From Simplicispira metamorpha (GTDB lineage Bacteria; Pseudomonadota; Gammaproteobacteria; Burkholderiales; Burkholderiaceae_C): 64,000 bases of DNA. Below are positions 8,816 to 17,309 of the stretch, one piece after another. The translations under genes and the position numbers were made by a program. Every line of letters starts with the position of its first letter. The first letter of the stretch is position 1. The stretch lies in the NCBI RefSeq assembly GCF_004341365.1, contig NZ_SLXH01000003.1, forward strand, positions 62,001-126,000, read 5' to 3'. Below the pieces are notes generated by a model. That model was given only the letters and a program-made list of their open reading frames with translations, was not told the origin of the DNA and did no database searches.

Positions 8816-11800
8816 TCAGCCGATGTCGCTGTTCAGCGAAGCGGCCAGCAGGTTCAGATCCACTGTACCCGTCAGCTTGACCAGCAGATCGGTGTCGTCC
8901 AGTTGGTTGAGCGTGCCGCCCACTGGCGATGCCTTGTCGCCGTAGATGTACGTGTTGCCTTGGTACTGGAACACCACCAGGTCTTGCGCCGACTGGGCCA
9001 CAGCTTGCAGCGCCAGGTTCAGGGTGCCGAAGGTGTTGATGTCAGTAGCGCCCACCGTGGTAATGGCCACGAACTCAGCATCGCCAAAGACGATGTCGGT
9101 TTCCACCCGGATGGTGTCGGACGCGTCTGCAAGGGCGCTCAGGTTCAAGCCTGTGATCACGTCGGTGTGCAACACGGTGGAGCCGAAGCTGGTTGCTGTA
9201 GCCGCATCTGCCAGCGCAGCATCCAGAGCGGTATCCGCAGTGCCGTAAGCAGTCGCAGCATTGTCGAACGTGGTGTTCAGCGCAGCGAACGCATCTTCTA
9301 CAGCATCAGCAGTCGTGTAAGCGGTGACATCAGTGCTAGCGTCAGTAAAGAGATTGTTGAACGCAGTCACTGAGGCATCGTAGCTAGCCACGGTGGTGCC
9401 ATGTGCTGCAGCGACGGCGGCTGCACCAACAATCCCAGTGCTAGGCTGCAGAGCAATCGAATCAGCATCGCTTGCACCTGCCAATGCGTTGTATGCGTTC
9501 AGGAGCGCTGCGTCACCAGCATCAGTTGCCGCATCATAGTTGCTGTATGCCGTGTCATAGGCGGTCTTCAGATTATTGAACTGCCCCAATTCGAGCATCA
9601 AGGTGATGGATGCAGGAGTAGGAGGTGTCGAGTTGAACTGGGCAGCGATCGCAGCCGCGTCGGTGCTAGCAACAAACGATCCAGGGGCTGCAAAGTTGAA
9701 ATAATCAACCAAGTCGCCATAGGCATCGATCAGGGCAGTTTCTGCGGTGTCGGTAGCTGCGACCAGAGTGGCCAGTGCGCTGTCAATTGCACCCGATTGG
9801 GCCAGTGCGTTGGCTGCGGTGGCGTCCGTCAGCGCAACCAGCGTGTTGTCGGCTGTGGAGTCCACCAACGCGGTGTAGGCAGCGAGCAATGCGGTTTCGG
9901 CAGTGTTCTCAGCATCTTGGGCAGCATCCAGTGCATCGGCCTGAGTAGGAGCAGTAAAGGAGTTGATGTCAACCCAGTCGAAGCCATTGCTCAGCGTCAC
10001 GGCTTCGGCCACAGCGCTGTTGTCGGTTGCGTAGTCCAAGCTGCCGTCCAGACCCGAGGCATCCACCGTGGCCAGGGCGCCACCGGCGTGGTTGTTGATG
10101 TCAGCATCGCCCTCGCCCTTGATCGTGACCGAGGTCAAATTGATCAGGTTGCCGTCAGCGCCGCCGCTGCCGTTGGGGTGGTTGATGTCGATGTCGATCG
10201 TTGCTTCATCGCCGTCGTTGTAGTCGTCGCTGACCAGCGTCACGTTGACGGTCTTGAGGTTGCCGAACAATTCCACATCGTTGTCATCTTCATCAAAGGA
10301 AGTTACCGTCAGATCGAGGGTGTTGCCCACGGCGGTGATGTCGGTTTCGTCGGAATCGAAGGCTTCAATGGTCAGGTTTTGCGCGGTGTCTCCGCCTGCA
10401 TTGATGTTCAGCTTGGACTCTTGGCCGCTGATGACGATGGTCTGGCTGGTCACCTTGGTCAGGTTGTATGCACCGTCGTCGCCGCTGAAACCAATTTCTT
10501 GGTAGCCGGTCAGGCGGGAAGCGTCCACGTTGAATGCGGTGGCATCGCCACTGTCTTGCGTGTCCAGCAGGGCCAGAGTTTCAAAGCCTTGCAGGTTTTC
10601 GGTCAGGGCCACGTAGTCGCCTGCCACAAAGGTGCGGCCAGCGCCAGCGTTCAGAATCACGGTGTCATCATCGCCGGAGCCAGCGTTGATGTTCCAGGTG
10701 GCGGGGATGTTGGCAAATTCGATGTCTTGCATTACCACCAGGTCGTCACCTGCACCCAGGTTGGCGGTCAGGGTGGTGGCTTCTGTCAGCACCGCAGCGG
10801 CGATGTCGAGGATATCGGTGCCAGCACCTGTGGTGATGTTGGTGATCTTGGCAGCGTGTTCCAGAAAGATGAGCTGAGCAGCATCACCATCGCCGCTGAA
10901 TCCACTCAGGCCGGAGCCGCTGGTCAACATGTTGTCCAGATCGATGTCGGCACCGCCGTCGCCCAGAGCGATGGTCAGGGAGTCTGCGCCGCTGGCGTCT
11001 GCGCCGTCGTCAACCCCAACCCAGTCATTGCCATCACCGCCGGTGATGCTGATGCTCTTGGAGAGGTCGTTCAGCACAACCCAGCTGTTGCCTGCGCCAG
11101 TATCGATGGTGATGGAGCCAGTGCCAGCCGTACCTGAGCCTTCCACCGTAACCCTGTCAAAGCCTGCGTTGGTGGTGATGGTGGTGTCTTGGCCAGAGGC
11201 GGTAACGGACACGAGGTCATCACCGGAGCCGGTGGTGATGCTGGTCAGTTGTGCCAAGCCGTTCACTTCCACATCGCCATTCACTGCGGCAGCGTTCAGG
11301 GTTTTCAGGGTGGTGTTGCCAGCGAACGTCACTGTCGTGTCGAAGTCGCCCTTCAGTGCCACTTCGGCTGTGCTGGCGCCAATGTCCAGCGCCACGGTGG
11401 TGCCTGCTTCCAGAACGCCAGACAGGTTCACAGCGTTCAGGGCTGCACCGTTGGCACCCAGCACGACGGCAGAGCCGGAGAAGGTGGCGGCATCAAAGGC
11501 CACGTTGATCGATGCGGCGTCTGCGGTGGCAGTCAGGTCAGCGGCGATCTTGGTGTTGCCACGGAAACCTGCGGTGGTGGTGCTGGCCAGGTTGATGATG
11601 TTGGTGTTGCCATCAATTTGCCAGATTTGCTCAGCGCCGACAAACTTGGCCGCGTCGATGGCGGAGCCGCCAAACACGTCGCCACTGCTTTCTGCGTTGT
11701 AGGCGTTGATGATTTCAACGCTTTCAACGGTGCTGGCCTGGGTGGCGTTGATGCCGGAGGCGTTGACGTAGATGTTCATGGTATCCACGCCCTTGCCGCC

Positions 11801-12541
11801 CTTGATGGAGTCGTAGGCTTGCCAGGTGGTGTGGATGTCGCCCAGCGTGTTGACGTAGGGCACGTTGATGGTGTCGTTGCCTGCGGTGCCGTCAACGGTG
11901 TCCAGGTTCGTGGTGAGCAGGAAGGTTTCGCCGCCAGTGCGACCCATGATGGGGTCTGTGGCGTCAGCGATGCTGTCTTGCAGGGCGGTGGTCACGCTCG
12001 AGGGGCTGATGACGCTGGCAGGGTTGGCGGTAACGGTCTTGAGGATGTCACGCGCTGCTTGTGCATCGGTGTCACCTTGGTAGGTCACGTCAAAGCTGGA
12101 GCCGGTGCCAAAGTAGGGGTCGTTCAGGGGGCGGCCATCGACTTGCTGCGTGAACTCGTTGGCAACCTGTGCCTTGTTCTGGATGGCCACGGCGTCATCA
12201 CCGGCGGCGCCGTCGAGCACGCTCAGGGCGATGGAGCCAGCAGTGAAGGTGCCAGCGATGAAGCCGTCCACGTAGAACTGCTTGCCTGCTGCATCGGGGG
12301 CGCGGTTGAACAGTGCCAGGTAGATGGCATCGATCACGTTGCCGATGGTGCTGGCGTCGATGGTGCCGTACAGGGCGACAGCTTCGGCGGACTCTGCAAA
12401 TGCGGTTACCACGGCGCTGGCGTCGCCGCCTGCGGCGTCGATGCGGTCAGCCCAGTATTTCAGACCGGCCGGGTCTGCCGGGCGTTGGTAAAACGCGATG
12501 TAGATTTTTTGGACGGTGTCGAAATAAGCTGCTGCTGCCAT
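8816..12541 (-). CDS. DUF4214 / RTX-like secreted surface protein, paralogue B
   Basis: 1241 residues from ATG at 12541, chosen over an upstream in-frame start at 12766 because GGAG lies eight bases before it and because the protein then begins like paralogue A (MAAAAYFDTVQKIYIAF). Two DUF4214 units occupy the first 200 residues. RTX-like repeats follow (GTAGNDTIN, GGKGVDTMN, GSGDDLV, GDGNDWVGVD, GAGDDLVVM). Residues about 865-1120 are an alanine-rich, helix-forming insertion three times longer than in paralogue A. The C-terminus (FQYQGNTYIYGD, LDDTDLLVKLTGTVDLNLL) is nearly the same as in A and is the likely type I secretion signal. Presumed calcium-binding S-layer or adhesin-type protein. 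Confidence 0.85.
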   Translation of the reverse strand: MAAAAYFDTVQKIYIAFYQRPADPAGLKYWADRIDAAGGDASAVVTAFAESAEAVALYGTIDASTIGNVIDAIYLALFNRAPDAAGKQFYVDGFIAGTFTAGSIALSVLDGAAGDDAVAIQNKAQVANEFTQQVDGRPLNDPYFGTGSSFDVTYQGDTDAQAARDILKTVTANPASVISPSSVTTALQDSIADATDPIMGRTGGETFLLTTNLDTVDGTAGNDTINVPYVNTLGDIHTTWQAYDSIKGGKGVDTMNIYVNASGINATQASTVESVEIINAYNAESSGDVFGGSAIDAAKFVGAEQIWQIDGNTNIINLASTTTAGFRGNTKIAADLTATADAASINVAFDAATFSGSAVVLGANGAALNAVNLSGVLEAGTTVALDIGASTAEVALKGDFDTTVTFAGNTTLKTLNAAAVNGDVEVNGLAQLTSITTGSGDDLVSVTASGQDTTITTNAGFDRVTVEGSGTAGTGSITIDTGAGNSWVVLNDLSKSISITGGDGNDWVGVDDGADASGADSLTIALGDGGADIDLDNMLTSGSGLSGFSGDGDAAQLIFLEHAAKITNITTGAGTDILDIAAAVLTEATTLTANLGAGDDLVVMQDIEFANIPATWNINAGSGDDDTVILNAGAGRTFVAGDYVALTENLQGFETLALLDTQDSGDATAFNVDASRLTGYQEIGFSGDDGAYNLTKVTSQTIVISGQESKLNINAGGDTAQNLTIEAFDSDETDITAVGNTLDLTVTSFDEDDNDVELFGNLKTVNVTLVSDDYNDGDEATIDIDINHPNGSGGADGNLINLTSVTIKGEGDADINNHAGGALATVDASGLDGSLDYATDNSAVAEAVTLSNGFDWVDINSFTAPTQADALDAAQDAENTAETALLAAYTALVDSTADNTLVALTDATAANALAQSGAIDSALATLVAATDTAETALIDAYGDLVDYFNFAAPGSFVASTDAAAIAAQFNSTPPTPASITLMLELGQFNNLKTAYDTAYSNYDAATDAGDAALLNAYNALAGASDADSIALQPSTGIVGAAAVAAAHGTTVASYDASVTAFNNLFTDASTDVTAYTTADAVEDAFAALNTTFDNAATAYGTADTALDAALADAATATSFGSTVLHTDVITGLNLSALADASDTIRVETDIVFGDAEFVAITTVGATDINTFGTLNLALQAVAQSAQDLVVFQYQGNTYIYGDKASPVGGTLNQLDDTDLLVKLTGTVDLNLLAASLNSDIG
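11582..11664 (-). repeat. Second shared tract between the DUF4214 paralogues, copy B
   Basis: Partner of 4851-4933; one mismatch in 83 bp. Confidence 0.8.
11946..12541 (-). repeat. 596-bp duplicated block, copy B (5' end of DUF4214 gene B)
   Basis: Partner of 5314-5909. Direct orientation, 6.6 kb apart, ending at the start codon; upstream regions of the two genes are unrelated. Confidence 0.9.
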
Positions 12542-12597
12542 GGATTTTCTCCGGTAAAAATAGAGTCTGCCCCCACAATCTGAGGAGTGCGGTGGGG

Positions 12598-12633
12598 AAG
12601 ATACCATAAACAACACCTTTAGCAGCTTGTAAA
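12598..12633 (-). promoter_or_regulatory. Possible promoter of DUF4214 gene B
   Basis: On the minus strand an extended -10 like TGGTATCTT (12598-12606) and an upstream TTTACA (12628-12633) are seen, but the spacing between TTTACA and TATCTT is too long for a standard pair, so the extended -10 would act mostly alone. Weak evidence. Confidence 0.25.
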
Positions 12634-12754
12634 CGGGCTGCTTTGTGGGGAGTTCGCCACGGTCTGGTGGGCATTTTCTGCGCTTGCCCGATGGGGGCAT
12701 TCGGTACACTTGCCCGCCCCTGGGCTGCGCCCTTTTTCTCACTCCTGTTTTCTC

Positions 12755-14137
12755 ATGCACGAACACCCTGTCGATCTGGACACGCTGCTACAGCGTTTGC
12801 GTGCCGCTGCGGCCGAGCACAGCGATGCAGCGCTGGCCGCGCCGGTGCGTGCCCGCCCCTGGGCGCTGCCCAGTGCGTCGGACGCCACTGAGCACGCATT
12901 GCCTTGGGGGCTGGTGGCGCGTGCTGGTGGTCTGGCGCCTTATTTGCTGGTGGATGACGCCGCTTTTGCCACGCTGGCTTACCAGCGCCTGCTGGGGCGC
13001 GCGCCCGACGATGGCGGCGCCGCTTACCTGCTTGAGCGCTTGCGCCAGCATGTACCGCGCACCGAGTTGCTGGCGGGACTGGTGTTGTCAAACGAGGCCC
13101 GGCAATTGCACCCACAGGGCGCCGCCGTGCAGCGGGCGCTGGCTTTGGCGCTGCTGGGGGGGCTGCGCGTTGCGCGCGGCCTGCGCAGCGAGTGGGTGGC
13201 GCGCGGCGTGTTGCGCCGCACCGAGCGCTGGCTCACGCGGCGCGCGCAGCGCAGCGCGCTGGGGCTGGCTTGGTATCTGGGCAACCGCCACGATGCCGCA
13301 GTGCATGCCTTGCAGTGCCAGGTGGCCGCGTTGCAAGCACAGTTGCAGGCGCAGAGCGAATGTGCCGATGATCGGCACGATGCGCAGCAACATATCAACC
13401 ACACCACGCAGGCCGCCCTGGCGCGGCAGGCGCTGGAGCAAGCGGGTGCGGGGGGCGCAGGCAGTGCGGCGGTCGATGATTTCCTGGCGGCGCTGGAGGT
13501 GTCGTTTCGCGGCCCGGTGGACGATTTGCAGGCACAGTTGGCACAAGACTATTTACCGCAGTTGCAGGCGCTGCGCACGCAGCTGGGCGATGGGCCGTGC
13601 CTTGACCTGGGCTGTGGGCGCGGTGTGTGGCTGGCGCTGTTGCAAGCCCATGGCTTTGCTGCGCGCGGCATTGACTTGAATGCAGCGGCGGTGGCGCAGG
13701 CGCAGGCGCAGGGCCTGGCGGCTGAGCTGGGCGATGCGCTGGGGTGGCTGCGCGCGCAGCCTGAAGGGTCGGCGCTGGCGATTACGGCGTTTCATTTGAT
13801 GGAGCATTTGCCGTTTGCGCTGCGCCTGGCGCTGGTCACGGAGTGCGCGCGGGTGCTGCGCCCCGGCGGTTTGCTCATATTAGAGACGCCCAACCCCGAA
13901 AACATCTGGGTGGCTACGCACACCTTTCACCACGACCCCACGCACAGCCAGCCGCTCACGCCCGATAGCCTGGCGTTTTTGGTCAACTACTGCGGCCTGC
14001 AAACGCTGGCGGTGCCGCGCCTGCACCCTTACCCACCCGAGGCTGGTTTGCCGGGGGATGACCCGACCACCCAGCGCCTCAACCACATGACGTGCGGCGG
14101 GCAAGACTTTGCCGTGCTGGCACACAAGCCGTTGTAG
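12755..14137 (+). CDS. DUF4214 - coiled coil - class I methyltransferase fusion (possible chain-terminating methyltransferase)
   Basis: 460 residues, starting at MHEHPVDLD (12755) rather than at the longer frame from 12710, whose extra residues are low-complexity. Residues about 62-118 form one DUF4214 unit (FATLAYQRLLGRAPDDGG). Residues about 185-235 are a glutamine/alanine-rich coiled coil. The C-terminal half is a SAM methyltransferase with LDLGCGRGVWLALL (about 281-294), FHLMEHLPF and VLRPGGLLILETPNPENIW. First gene of the polysaccharide export operon. In ABC-dependent O-antigen systems (WbdD of E. coli O9a) a coiled-coil methyltransferase caps the chain and the Wzt C-terminal domain reads the cap; position and architecture fit that role here, as inference. 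Confidence 0.8.
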   Translation: MHEHPVDLDTLLQRLRAAAAEHSDAALAAPVRARPWALPSASDATEHALPWGLVARAGGLAPYLLVDDAAFATLAYQRLLGRAPDDGGAAYLLERLRQHVPRTELLAGLVLSNEARQLHPQGAAVQRALALALLGGLRVARGLRSEWVARGVLRRTERWLTRRAQRSALGLAWYLGNRHDAAVHALQCQVAALQAQLQAQSECADDRHDAQQHINHTTQAALARQALEQAGAGGAGSAAVDDFLAALEVSFRGPVDDLQAQLAQDYLPQLQALRTQLGDGPCLDLGCGRGVWLALLQAHGFAARGIDLNAAAVAQAQAQGLAAELGDALGWLRAQPEGSALAITAFHLMEHLPFALRLALVTECARVLRPGGLLILETPNPENIWVATHTFHHDPTHSQPLTPDSLAFLVNYCGLQTLAVPRLHPYPPEAGLPGDDPTTQRLNHMTCGGQDFAVLAHKPL

Positions 14138-14146
14138 GGCGATCCG

Positions 14147-15172
14147 ATGCGAATTTTGCTCAGCGCCAGCCAGGCGCCTTTTTTGCGTGGCGGCGCCGAG
14201 TTGCACGCCGACAACCTGCATGCAGCGCTGGAGCGCGCGGGGCACGAGGTGGAGCGGCTGAAGTTGCCCTTCAAGTTTGCGCCCGAGGCCGATGTGGCCC
14301 GGCTGATGGCGTTTTGCGACGGCTACGACGTGGCGGCGCCCAACGGGCAGCGCGTAGATCGGCTCATCAGTTTGCAGTTTCCGGGCTATGGCATGGCGCA
14401 CCCGCAGCATGTGGCCTGGGTGCTGCACCAGCACCGCGCCATGTACGAGCTGTTTGATGCCGCCAGCGCCACACCCGCGCAGGTGCAGTTGCGCGCGCAG
14501 GTGCTGGACTATGACGGGCGGGCGCTGCGCGCGGTACACCGCCTGTTTGCCAATTCGCGCCGCGTGGCCGAGCGCATGCAGCAGTTCAATGGTGTGGCGG
14601 CCACGCCGCTGTACCACCCGCCGCCGGGGGCCGAGCTGCTGCGCTGCGCGGCCGAGTGGGGGTATGTGTTTTTCCCGAGTCGGCTCGAATCGCTCAAGCG
14701 GCAGGACTTGCTGATCGAGGCGGCGCGGCATCTGCGCTGCCCGGTCAAGATTTTGCTGGGCGGTACGGGGGGGCAGCACGCGCGCTATGCGCAGTTGATT
14801 GAGCGCCATGGTCTGCAAGACCGTGTGCGGCTGATGGGCAACTTTACCGAGGCCGAGCGGGTGCAGTTGTATGCACATGCGTTGGGCGTGGTGTTTGTGC
14901 CCCGCGATGAAGACCTGGGCTACATCACCCTGGAGGCTATGTATGCGGCCAAGCCGGTGATTACGTGCACCGACTCGGGCGGGCCGCTGGAGTTTGTGCT
15001 GCCCGGCCAGACAGGCTGGGTGACAGAGCCGACGCCCGAGGCGCTGGCCGAGGCCATCGAGGCGCTGTGGGCTAACAAGGCGCGCAGCGCTGCCATGGGG
15101 CAGGCGGGGCGTGAGCGGGTGCAGTCGCTGGGGCTGTCGTGGGACAGGGTGGTGGAAACTTTATGCGCGTGA
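14147..15172 (+). CDS. Glycosyltransferase family 4
   Basis: 341 residues, GT-B fold. The N-terminus MRILLSASQAPFLRGGAE is the usual GT4 acceptor-side start; the donor site EX7E motif is in DEDLGYITLEAMYAAKPV (about 255), followed by SGGPLEFV. It starts nine bases after the methyltransferase stop and overlaps the permease start by ten bases, so it is part of a translationally coupled operon. Probably adds a residue of the exported polysaccharide in the cytoplasm; donor sugar cannot be told from sequence, GDP-D-rhamnose or GDP-mannose being likely from the locus. Confidence 0.88.
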   Translation: MRILLSASQAPFLRGGAELHADNLHAALERAGHEVERLKLPFKFAPEADVARLMAFCDGYDVAAPNGQRVDRLISLQFPGYGMAHPQHVAWVLHQHRAMYELFDAASATPAQVQLRAQVLDYDGRALRAVHRLFANSRRVAERMQQFNGVAATPLYHPPPGAELLRCAAEWGYVFFPSRLESLKRQDLLIEAARHLRCPVKILLGGTGGQHARYAQLIERHGLQDRVRLMGNFTEAERVQLYAHALGVVFVPRDEDLGYITLEAMYAAKPVITCTDSGGPLEFVLPGQTGWVTEPTPEALAEAIEALWANKARSAAMGQAGRERVQSLGLSWDRVVETLCA

Positions 15173-15984
15173 GCCATTTTTTGCCGGGCATCGTGCGCGA
15201 TGTGCTGCGCTTCAGGGCGTTTATTGCGGGCAGCGTGCGGCGCGACATCGAGGCGCAGTTCAAGGGCTCGGTGCTGGGCGGGGCGTGGGTGCTGATCCAG
15301 CCGCTGGCCATGATTTCGATTTACACGCTGGTGTTTGCCAATGTGATGCGCAACCGCCTGGCGGGCGTGGAGTCGGTGTATGGCTACAGCATTTATTTGT
15401 GCGCGGGGCTGTTGGCCTGGACATTTTTTGCCGAGTCGCTCGGGCGGCTGCAGGCGGTGTTTGTGGCCAATGCCAATTTGTTGAAGAAGGCGACGTTTCC
15501 GCGCATCTGCCTGCCGCTGGTGGCGCTGGGCGTGACGTCGTTCAATTTTTGCGTCATCAGTGGGTTGTTCTTGCTGTTTTTGCTGGTCAGCGGCAACTGG
15601 CCGGGCTGGGTGATCGTTGGGGTGCTGCCAGCGCTGGCGGTGCAGGTGCTGTGGACGCTGGGGCTGGGCATGTTGGCGGCCACGGTGAATGTGTTTTTCA
15701 GGGATGTGGGGCAAATGGTGAATGTGGGCTTGCTGTTCTGGTTTTGGCTGACGCCCATTGTTTACCCGGCGGCGGTGTTGCCCGCTTGGGCGCAGGGCTG
15801 GGCGTGGCTGAACCCGTTTGCGGTGTTCGTTCACCACTATCAGCAGGTGTTTGTGTATGCGCGCCTGCCGGAGCAAAGTGCGTGGCTGGCGCTGGCATGT
15901 GTGGCGCTGGTGGGCTTGGCGTTGACGTGGTTTGGCTGGCGCGTGTACCAGCAGCGCGCCCCTGAAATGGCGGACGAGCTGTGA
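15163..15984 (+). CDS. wzm: Polysaccharide ABC transporter permease (Wzm/TagG type)
   Basis: 273 residues from ATG at 15163 inside the end of the glycosyltransferase gene (the longer frame from 15139 lacks a better start). Family ABC-2: RDIEAQFKGSVLGGAWVLIQP is the conserved N-terminal cytoplasmic segment, followed by six hydrophobic membrane segments and the TPIVYPAAVLP motif near residue 200. It pairs with the ATPase that follows (GTGA overlap) to move an undecaprenyl-linked polysaccharide across the inner membrane. Confidence 0.92.
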   Translation: MRVSHFLPGIVRDVLRFRAFIAGSVRRDIEAQFKGSVLGGAWVLIQPLAMISIYTLVFANVMRNRLAGVESVYGYSIYLCAGLLAWTFFAESLGRLQAVFVANANLLKKATFPRICLPLVALGVTSFNFCVISGLFLLFLLVSGNWPGWVIVGVLPALAVQVLWTLGLGMLAATVNVFFRDVGQMVNVGLLFWFWLTPIVYPAAVLPAWAQGWAWLNPFAVFVHHYQQVFVYARLPEQSAWLALACVALVGLALTWFGWRVYQQRAPEMADEL

Positions 15985-17309
15985 GCGGCGCGGCGGCGGT
16001 GCCCAGTGCGGGCGCGGGGGCTGCGTTGCCAGCGGCCATTGAACTGTTCAACCTGGGCAAGGCGTACAAGCGTTATCCATCACGCTGGGCGCGGTTGGCC
16101 GAGTGGCTGCGCCCCGGCGCCCCGGTGCGCCACGAACTGCTGTGGGTGCTGCGTGGCCTGGATTTGCGTGTGCCACAAGGGCAGGCGCTGGGCATCATCG
16201 GGCGCAACGGTGCGGGCAAAAGCACGTTGCTGAAGATGGTGACGGGCACCAGCACGCCCACCGAGGGCAGCGTGCAGATGCGCGGGCGTGTGGCGGCCTT
16301 GCTGGAGCTGGGCATGGGTTTTCACCCCGACTTCACGGGGCGGCAAAACGCCGTGATTGCCGCGCAGTTGCTGGGCTTGTCGGAAGGCGAAATCGCTGCT
16401 GCGCTGCCGGGCATCGAGGCGTTTGCCGAAATCGGCCACTACATCGACGAGCCCGTGCGCACGTATTCGAGCGGCATGCAGGTGCGACTGGCCTTCAGTG
16501 TGGCGACGGCGCTGCGCCCGGACGTGCTGATCGTGGACGAGGCGCTGGCGGTGGGCGATGTGTATTTTCAGCACAAGTGCTATGGGCGCATCCGCGAGTT
16601 CAGGGCGGCGGGCACGACGCTGCTGTTTGTCTCGCACGACCCCGGCGCCATCAAAAGTTTGTGCGACCGCGCGGTGCTGCTGGACGCGGGCCGCATCGTG
16701 GCCGACGACGTGCCAGACCAGGTGCTGGACTTGTACAACGCGCTGGTCGCAGAGCGCGAAAACAGCACCTTCGAAGCCGTGGCCGCGCCCGTGGGCGAGC
16801 GCGGCGTGGGCGTGCGCTCGGGCGATGGGCGCGCGCGGTTGCTGGAGGTGTCGGCACACAGCGCGCAGGGGCCTGCGCAGGTGTTTCGGGTGGGTGAGGC
16901 GCTGGAGCTGCGCATTCGTCTGCGCAAAGAAGAGCCGGTGGACGACCTGACGGTGGGCTTTTTGCTGCGCGACCGCCTGGGCAACGATGTGTTTGGCACC
17001 AACACCTGGCATGTGCCCACCGAGGGGCTGGCCGCCCTGGCGCCCGGGGTAGAGGCCACGCTGTGCTGGCGCATTCCGGCGCTGGAACTGGGGCAGGGCA
17101 GTTACACGGTATCGGTGGCGCTGCACGGCGATATGACGCATGTGGCCAACAGCTACGACTGGTGGGACAAGGCCGCACTGATCGAGGTGGTGCGCGGGCC
17201 AGAGCCTTTGTTTGAAGGCGTATGCCACCTGACAGGGGTGAGCGCGCAGCTGAAAAATTCAAGCCAAATCGGCTTCCAGCCCTTACCAGATAAGCGCGAG
17301 CAGCTATGA
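15981..17309 (+). CDS. wzt: Polysaccharide ABC transporter ATPase with C-terminal glycan-binding domain (Wzt type)
   Basis: 442 residues, GTG start overlapping the wzm stop. Walker A GRNGAGKSTLLK, signature YSSGMQVRLAF, Walker B DVLIVDEALAVGD and the H-loop FVSHDP are all present in the first 240 residues. Residues about 275-420 form a beta-rich Wzt C-terminal domain (LRIRLRKEEPVDDLTVGF, FGTNTWHVPTEGL), which in O9a-type systems recognises the modified end of the finished chain. The last 19 residues (from LKNSSQIGF to the stop) are encoded by a copy of the dispersed repeat. Confidence 0.92.
   Translation: MSGAAAVPSAGAGAALPAAIELFNLGKAYKRYPSRWARLAEWLRPGAPVRHELLWVLRGLDLRVPQGQALGIIGRNGAGKSTLLKMVTGTSTPTEGSVQMRGRVAALLELGMGFHPDFTGRQNAVIAAQLLGLSEGEIAAALPGIEAFAEIGHYIDEPVRTYSSGMQVRLAFSVATALRPDVLIVDEALAVGDVYFQHKCYGRIREFRAAGTTLLFVSHDPGAIKSLCDRAVLLDAGRIVADDVPDQVLDLYNALVAERENSTFEAVAAPVGERGVGVRSGDGRARLLEVSAHSAQGPAQVFRVGEALELRIRLRKEEPVDDLTVGFLLRDRLGNDVFGTNTWHVPTEGLAALAPGVEATLCWRIPALELGQGSYTVSVALHGDMTHVANSYDWWDKAALIEVVRGPEPLFEGVCHLTGVSAQLKNSSQIGFQPLPDKREQL

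Noticed and set aside
9401-12583. Plus-strand open frames opposite DUF4214 gene B (578 and 464 codons)
   Set aside because: Same reasoning; the products mirror the repeat structure of the real gene.
12542-12766. N-terminal extension of DUF4214 gene B to 12766
   Set aside because: Good ribosome binding site at 12541 and matching start of paralogue A; the extension is proline/arginine-rich and lacks support.
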